Notes under the pieces: model-generated
What the model was told of the DNA's origin: nothing
Database searches by the model: none
The model's input: the letters and a program-made list of their open reading frames with translations, nothing else
Assembly (NCBI RefSeq): GCF_000321415.2
Contig: NC_019902.2
Span: 1,674,001-1,738,000, forward strand
Reading direction: 5' to 3'
DNA from: Thioalkalivibrio nitratireducens DSM 14787
GTDB lineage: Bacteria; Pseudomonadota; Gammaproteobacteria; Ectothiorhodospirales; Ectothiorhodospiraceae
Length of the DNA stretch: 64,000 nucleotides
Program-made: the position numbers and the translations under genes
Shown here: piece after piece, positions 60,201-64,000 of the stretch
How the letters are laid out: each line of letters begins with the position of its first letter
Position numbering within the stretch: the stretch's first letter is position 1

Positions 60201-62877
60201 GCACCGCGGGTGGACGTTGCTGCAACAGGCCGGTGCTACCGGTCTCGACCAGTTCGCGGATCGCCGGAAAAGCACTGCCAACGCGCAGCAGGTCACCGTG
60301 CTTCACGCCCGGCAGGTACCAGCAGTGCCCGTCCTTCAGCCACTCCGGAATGCTGGCCCAGGTGGTCAGGCCATCGCCCTCAGAAGTCTGCGCAAAGGCG
60401 AGCCGCCCCCGCGAACCCTCGACGCCGTTGGGGGTCCTTTCATCCTGACCCGCGAGATAGATCACCCGGCTCGCATTAAGCGGCGGTGCCTCCACGTCCA
60501 CCCGGCTGCGCACCGCGAAGGCCTGCTGCAGCGCGCTCTGCTCCGGCGATGTCCAGCGGTTGCGCTTCAGTGCATCCGCAATCACCGCCCAGCCGCGGTC
60601 GTCGAAGAAATTCGGTCGGCCGGCTTCGCCCGCCGGTGACGGCAGAGTTTCCAGCAGGCCCGGGTAATGGCGGAACTGATCCGCGAGTGCGTAGCGATTG
60701 CGTTTCAGGTCCACTGCCGCGAGCATGCGCAACAGCGGATGCCGCGCGGTCAACAACCGCACGGTGTCAAAGGTCCCCTGCAGCGGCGTGCCGGCCATGA
60801 CCAGCCGCATGTCGTGTTCAACGCACAGACGGTCCCACAGGCCTTCGGTCTCGGTGGCAAGCCAGTGCAGCGCCACCCAGCCGCCCATCGAATGCGCGAG
60901 GATGCGCAGCGGCAGACCCTCGCGCCGCGCTGCCACCGACAGCGCACCGAGCGTCTCGGCGAGTCGCCGGCTGTTGTCGGCGAGCGAGAGGCGCCAGTCG
61001 TAGTCGAACGGCACCACCCGGTGGCCCCGGCTCTCCAGCTCCGCCTGCAGCGCGGCGTAGCGGCTCTTGAACCAGCCGGCCGGCTCCACCTCCCTCTCGG
61101 GCTTGGTAATGTCGAGCCGGTGCAGACGGCCCAACGCGATGTTCCCCAGATGCAGCCACACCCGGTCATCGTCCGCGCGCAGATGACTGCCCGGAAGGCC
61201 TGGCAGCATCACGGTGATGCAGTTTCGCGGCGCCGCGCGCTCGCCCCGGCTCTTGGTCTTCACCGGCTCGTCCGCGAGCGAGGTGAATTCGGGATGCGCG
61301 CGGTGCGTGCCCTCCAGCACCCGCAGGATCGCCTGGCAGGTCCGGTCGTTCGCGAAGTAGGAGAAGTGGTTGACCGGCTGGTCGCGGTCTCCACGATCGA
61401 GGAACCGCATTGGGTGCAACGCGCGGGGATGGCCGCCGACCATCGCGTCGGTTTCGACCACCCAGTCGTTGCCCTGCCAGTAGTAGAGATTGGTCAACGC
61501 GACCAGCAAGGTCTGGCGCAGCCCACCGCCCACGTCCGCGTTGCCGGCGATCACCGCGAGATCGCCATCGACGCTCAATTCCGGATCGTTGATGAACCGG
61601 GCCATGCCGCCATCCGGCACCATCGCCTTGATGCCCGGCAGCAGCCCGTCGTCGAAACGCTTTCGCGCAATCGCGATCAGCAGGCTCTTCAACCCGCCGA
61701 TGAACGTACCCGCCTTCGGACCGAGGAACTTCGTGCCGACGAGCTGCACTCCCGAGAGCACCAGGCTCAGATACACGTCCAGCCGGCTCGCGGCCAGGGT
61801 GGTTCCACGCGCCGGGCAGCCGACCCGCGCGAACCGCTCCACCCGCGGGCGCTTCTCGGCGAGCAGACGGTTCAGCCGCTCCAACTCCTCGCGGATGCGC
61901 ACGCGCGCCGCGACGGAATCGGTGTCCGCCGGGAAACTCCCGTCCTCGTTCCGGTACGCGGAAAGGTAGCGGTCGATATCCTCCTGCGTAACCGGCTCCG
62001 CCCGGTTCCCGATCCGCCCCCGGCAGAGCAATTCCCCGACCAGGCCGCCGCGCGAATGCGAGATCAGATGCAGCGGCTGGTCCGGCGCCAGGTGTTCCAG
62101 CACCGTGCAGGCATTCAGGATCGGGCTCTCGCTCAGACTGCAATGCTCCAGCGCGAACACGTTGCCGCCGTACAGGGCGTTCACCTTTTCCCGCCAGGCG
62201 TTCCACCGCTCCCGAGCCTTCCCGCCCCCCTTGCTGCTCTTCGCGCCCCAGAGCCCACTGAAACTCCCGAGCGTCGACGAGGCCGTGCCGTGCAGCAGAA
62301 CCAGGATCGGGGTGTCGGAACGCGGAAACGCCCCCCGAACCGCATCGAACAACGGGGCCTCCGCGTTACCGGGGAATAAGCAGCGATAAAGGCCCGTGCG
62401 CCCCTCGAGCAACTGCCCCTCGATCTTCCGGATCCCCGTCAGCACCGCCTGCGTCGCTGCTGCATCCTTCAGTTCGTCCTTCCAGCGCACCCGCACGATC
62501 GACAGGCGCCTCAGCCACCGCCGAATCCCGCGCGAAGGCGCGCCGCCACGTGCCAGCGGGGTTTCGGAACCCAGCACCAGATCCCCATCCGCCTGCCCGG
62601 CAAGCTCCTGCAATCGCTCCACCGTCAGCCACAGCTCGCCGCCGTCGTCGAGCTCGACTCGCACGACATCGCCGGGGTCCAGGTCCCTGCTGACCACCTC
62701 CCCGCCAGCTCGCGCAGCACCGACCTCGAAGCTCTCGATCGAATCGATCTCGAACAGCCCCGCCGAGCACTCGTTGATGGATTCGCGTTCGGACTCGGAA
62801 GCCCGGTCGGAACGGGCCAGTCCACGACTCGCCCCAGGCTGCGTGGTAAAAGTCAGCGTGATGGTTGTTTGCAACAT
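57223..62877 (-). CDS. Giant effector-like protein: two lipase-like alpha/beta hydrolases, CHAT protease, helical repeat tail
   Basis: The 1884-residue protein has, in order: an N-terminal region of unknown fold (1-180); a first alpha/beta hydrolase (about 185-540) with PILVLLHGTASST and nucleophile elbow LISHSRGGLVGE (Ser275); a second (about 550-890), LCAT-like, with TVMLPGLPGSHL and LRILAHSMGGWVALHWL (Ser663) and a late histidine in LPGVKHGDLL; a linker domain (about 940-1130) whose HGNLLYADVPVMVGHYEHEGI and GAVVVGLGPLGGLTAPLLRRTLRHAL recall the N-terminal domain of M17 aminopeptidases; a CHAT caspase-like protease domain (about 1225-1505) with His1358 (IMHLAGHG) and Cys1407 (FVNCCHLGAN); and a helical TPR-like tail (about 1510-1884). 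GGAGGGG lies five bases before the ATG. It is divergent to a DUF4062 NTPase. Multi-enzyme fusions of this kind suggest a conflict or cell-suicide effector. Confidence 0.85.
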   Translation of the reverse strand: MLQTTITLTFTTQPGASRGLARSDRASESERESINECSAGLFEIDSIESFEVGAARAGGEVVSRDLDPGDVVRVELDDGGELWLTVERLQELAGQADGDLVLGSETPLARGGAPSRGIRRWLRRLSIVRVRWKDELKDAAATQAVLTGIRKIEGQLLEGRTGLYRCLFPGNAEAPLFDAVRGAFPRSDTPILVLLHGTASSTLGSFSGLWGAKSSKGGGKARERWNAWREKVNALYGGNVFALEHCSLSESPILNACTVLEHLAPDQPLHLISHSRGGLVGELLCRGRIGNRAEPVTQEDIDRYLSAYRNEDGSFPADTDSVAARVRIREELERLNRLLAEKRPRVERFARVGCPARGTTLAASRLDVYLSLVLSGVQLVGTKFLGPKAGTFIGGLKSLLIAIARKRFDDGLLPGIKAMVPDGGMARFINDPELSVDGDLAVIAGNADVGGGLRQTLLVALTNLYYWQGNDWVVETDAMVGGHPRALHPMRFLDRGDRDQPVNHFSYFANDRTCQAILRVLEGTHRAHPEFTSLADEPVKTKSRGERAAPRNCITVMLPGLPGSHLRADDDRVWLHLGNIALGRLHRLDITKPEREVEPAGWFKSRYAALQAELESRGHRVVPFDYDWRLSLADNSRRLAETLGALSVAARREGLPLRILAHSMGGWVALHWLATETEGLWDRLCVEHDMRLVMAGTPLQGTFDTVRLLTARHPLLRMLAAVDLKRNRYALADQFRHYPGLLETLPSPAGEAGRPNFFDDRGWAVIADALKRNRWTSPEQSALQQAFAVRSRVDVEAPPLNASRVIYLAGQDERTPNGVEGSRGRLAFAQTSEGDGLTTWASIPEWLKDGHCWYLPGVKHGDLLRVGSAFPAIRELVETGSTGLLQQRPPAVLPGRVARGAPADAVGVSEEEIETPFLFPTEDELEAAALHGTAWTAGAERETVAPCHVRIRHGNLLYADVPVMVGHYEHEGITGSEDVLDQQLDGRLRALHRVGLYPGPLNSVEILTKPGDGRTDGAVVVGLGPLGGLTAPLLRRTLRHALIRFARQHGECQRYCRHDSELKLASLVIGSGADGIPREAAVNALLEAVVSANRQLAELGAPLVQQLDIVEMLDDAAIATAHACARARKYLEGPLSFDFSIQPMPGGRQRTVCADPDPWWRRIQITVTEDDNGQEVLDFAPLTERAGIDVTSHTVQSAMLDSLLAEATADTGSDSGLSTALFELLVPRAFKAQIEAQGGMVLLVDDATARFPWELLNDRRSRETEPLACRIGLVRQLYQRSDGPVPTARNRKALVVGDTQAGGSFAELPGAQQEAKAVAGLLERHGFDAGRPLIRATAGEVIRTWTVDDYQIMHLAGHGVLDHAMGTSRSGQEVRSTGLILNERSVLGPLEIAARDRMPEIVFVNCCHLGANREPPPGGPRNELAANLGTQFIRAGVRCVVAAGWEVDDAAAELFARTFYEQMLSGETFGQAVLKARRATFDAYRHSDTWAAYQCYGDQSFRLVERHDDAASGGKRDYYSPREVEVEAANIRADLFQARGASWERLEERLEEIEKAVEDHPHLKTGASCTAVALAWYEFGAFDKAIHWSKAALACNDSGASLRAMECRANALARLAEQMAMSAGCDGDIHGPGTGDGETGAEAVADESPITDERRGAVFADAESNASEAVEQAQELRKFADTPERIQIEASAHKHLGIVRWLKDDSESPGSGRERRVAPKQVREPLARAYACHREAVELAYSVSGRFSGYPLLNAAGLWLFLAQHGGRSKEVVDLLQPRDSVLDELDRLGRQFESAPRAEGPERFWDRTDRIHLDLYRGLLAENLHEPAEAPLWRNLAERYREEFRLASNRERDSVIKQIRLLGRMLGNKPPALKELLDAISKP

Positions 62878-63168
62878 CGCATCCCCTCCCTGGTCTTGCT
62901 GCTGTGACACCTACCTTATAGCAGAGCCTCGGCAGCCTCCTCGTCATTCCAAGGCCAATACAGGGCACACGCTTGCCGGAGTCCCCGAGAAACGACCCGC
63001 CGGTCGTTTACTCAAGACTATCGGCGAAAAACCAGGCAACAGTCGTCTCGCGGTGCGACCGGGCTTTGCCATGGGGTGGAACGCAATTGGTGTCATTGAC
63101 GGCTACGGGTAACATCTCGGAAGGAAGTTGCGAATTCGTGCGTTGCCAGCCTGCCGTAAACGGAACCC
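62878..63168. promoter_or_regulatory. Divergent promoter region between CHAT and DUF4062 genes
   Basis: The 291-bp gap must hold both promoters. On the minus strand TGCTATAAG (about 62916-62925) resembles an extended -10 box 40 bases before the CHAT start; no matching -35 box is clear. No operator-like repeat stands out. Confidence 0.4.
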
Positions 63169-64000
63169 ATGGCCAGGATCTACATCTCCTCAACGAAGCT
63201 CGACCTGCAAGCCGAACGCCAAGCCGCGATGGACTGGCTGACCGCTGCCGGCCACCAGCCGGTGCACAGCTACACGGCGGCCAGCGAGACTGTGCGGCAT
63301 AGCTGCCTGGAGGACGTTTCCGAGTGCGATGTCGTCGTGCTGATCCTGGGGCACCGCTACGGATTTCGACCGGAGGACAACAACCCGGAGGGGCTGTCGA
63401 TCACCCACCTGGAGTTTCGTCGCGCCCGTTCCGCAGGCATCCCGGTGGTCGCGCTGTTCCGTACCACCATCCACAATACCCAAGTCTCGGTTATTCAGGA
63501 TCCGGAGCCGTTGGGGGCATTGGAGGATTTTCACCGAGAGGTTCGGCGTGCAGTTCGTCCGGCCGAGTTCGAGGACCTCACCGGTTTGCGCGATCATCTC
63601 AGGATGGGGGTGAACCGCGAGCTTGACAAGCAGAGCCGTCGCAACCGACTTTCGGCACCCGATCTGCGCGAGCGATTCCAGCGTGCTTCTCGGGATCTGC
63701 TTTCTTGGCCCACGACCCTGCCCCAAGACCGTTGGCTGGCTCGCCCCGAACTCGACGATCTGCTTCAACACATCGGGGAAGCAACTCATTCGGTGCACCT
63801 GCTGCTGGGTGAGCCGGGCTGCGGCAAGTCGGCACTGCTCGCGCGCCTCGGCGCTCTCCTCGAACAGCAATCGATTCCGGTGCTCGGTATCAAGGCGGAC
63901 TATCTGCCGCAACAACTGGCCGACGACATGGCTCTCGCAGACTACCTGGAGTTGCCCGGCAGCCCCGCGGCTTGTGTGCGAGTCCTCGCACAGGAAGGAC
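63169..64000 (+). CDS. DUF4062 P-loop NTPase (STAND-like), 3' end outside window
   Basis: The frame runs from ATG 63169 to the window end (277 codons). Residues 1-95 form DUF4062: RIYISSTKLDLQAERQAAMDWL, VRHSCLEDVSECDVVVLILGHRYGFRPE, LSITHLEFRRARSAGIPVVALF. This is a TIR/SIR2-like Rossmann-type module usually placed before STAND NTPases. After a linker, HSVHLLLGEPGCGKSALLARLGALLEQ (about 207-230) is the Walker A loop of an NTPase. The remaining NTPase domain and any sensor repeats lie beyond 64000. It is the divergent neighbour of the CHAT-lipase protein. Confidence 0.85.
   Translation, partial: MARIYISSTKLDLQAERQAAMDWLTAAGHQPVHSYTAASETVRHSCLEDVSECDVVVLILGHRYGFRPEDNNPEGLSITHLEFRRARSAGIPVVALFRTTIHNTQVSVIQDPEPLGALEDFHREVRRAVRPAEFEDLTGLRDHLRMGVNRELDKQSRRNRLSAPDLRERFQRASRDLLSWPTTLPQDRWLARPELDDLLQHIGEATHSVHLLLGEPGCGKSALLARLGALLEQQSIPVLGIKADYLPQQLADDMALADYLELPGSPAACVRVLAQEG

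Noticed and set aside
58654-62379. Two long antisense frames opposite the CHAT protein
   Set aside because: Composition is that of a shadow frame; the CHAT strand has catalytic motifs in order.
1-64000. CRISPR arrays, tRNA and rRNA genes
   Set aside because: No regularly spaced direct repeats and no tRNA- or rRNA-like sequence were recognised by eye; a covariance search would be needed to exclude small RNA genes.

Overview
The window is high-GC proteobacterial chromosome. Clustered sulfur genes point to a sulfur-oxidising gammaproteobacterium of the Chromatiales/Ectothiorhodospiraceae kind: a DsrC/TusE-like protein, a cysteine desulfurase, SulP, DsrE-family proteins, an SQR-like flavoprotein and rhodanese fusions. 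The lineage is inferred from gene content only; no rRNA or tRNA gene was found. TAG serves as an ordinary stop codon in several intact genes.

Layout. 1-2.2 kb: an IS4-type element with a DruA-like (DUF4338) domain ahead of its transposase, inserted into an FmdE-like gene. 2.7-6.5 kb: DsrC-like protein, cysteine desulfurase and a sulfate permease. 6.6-9.7 kb: a class III ribonucleotide reductase operon behind a cobalamin riboswitch; its glycyl-radical segment is a separate small gene with its own ribosome binding site. 10.8-11.6 kb: a HEPN/MNT module. 12-19 kb: an accessory island with an integrase-less array of integron gene cassettes on the minus strand (toxin-antitoxin, alpha/beta hydrolase, NucS-like nuclease, Mrr nuclease), six attC sites and a deleted group II intron sitting inside one attC. 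19.4-21.5 kb: an IS91-type element with a tyrosine recombinase. 21.8-24.6 kb: broken defence and toxin genes (HNH, DUF433, hsdM, hsdR tail). 24.6-36 kb: a c-type cytochrome, a trans-sulfuration enzyme, DsrE-type proteins, an SQR-like flavoprotein, an RND/LolA-like/outer-membrane trio and an ArsR-rhodanese regulator. 36.6-38.5 kb: a sterol-desaturase-like enzyme and a TVP38-rhodanese fusion. 38.7-41.5 kb: a decayed IS1182 element inside a dispersed repeat, then a broken MoxR ATPase. 41.5-46.2 kb: xanthine dehydrogenase operon xdhA-xdhB-xdhC between pseudogenes. 47-48.8 kb: a truncated EamA transporter and a TauD-like oxygenase. 48.9-55.7 kb: a segmental duplication of an SNF2/SWIM helicase with Uma2-family nucleases. 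56-57 kb: a RES/Xre toxin-antitoxin pair. 57.2-64 kb: a divergent pair, an 1884-residue protein with two lipase-like domains, a CHAT protease domain and a helical tail, opposite a DUF4062 P-loop NTPase that leaves the window.

Two dispersed repeat families mark the region. One is a MITE with CCTGATTATCACG ends and 8-bp target duplications (four copies; one truncates an MBL-fold gene and one splits a methyltransferase gene). The other is a REP-like paired repeat (GGCGGAAGAGCGCAGCGTCATCCGCC and its complement-like partner), one copy of which is interrupted by the IS1182 element. The strongest candidate for an undescribed system is the lipase-lipase-CHAT protein with its DUF4062 NTPase neighbour. 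The split, riboswitch-controlled anaerobic ribonucleotide reductase and the cassette array with its attC-resident intron are next.
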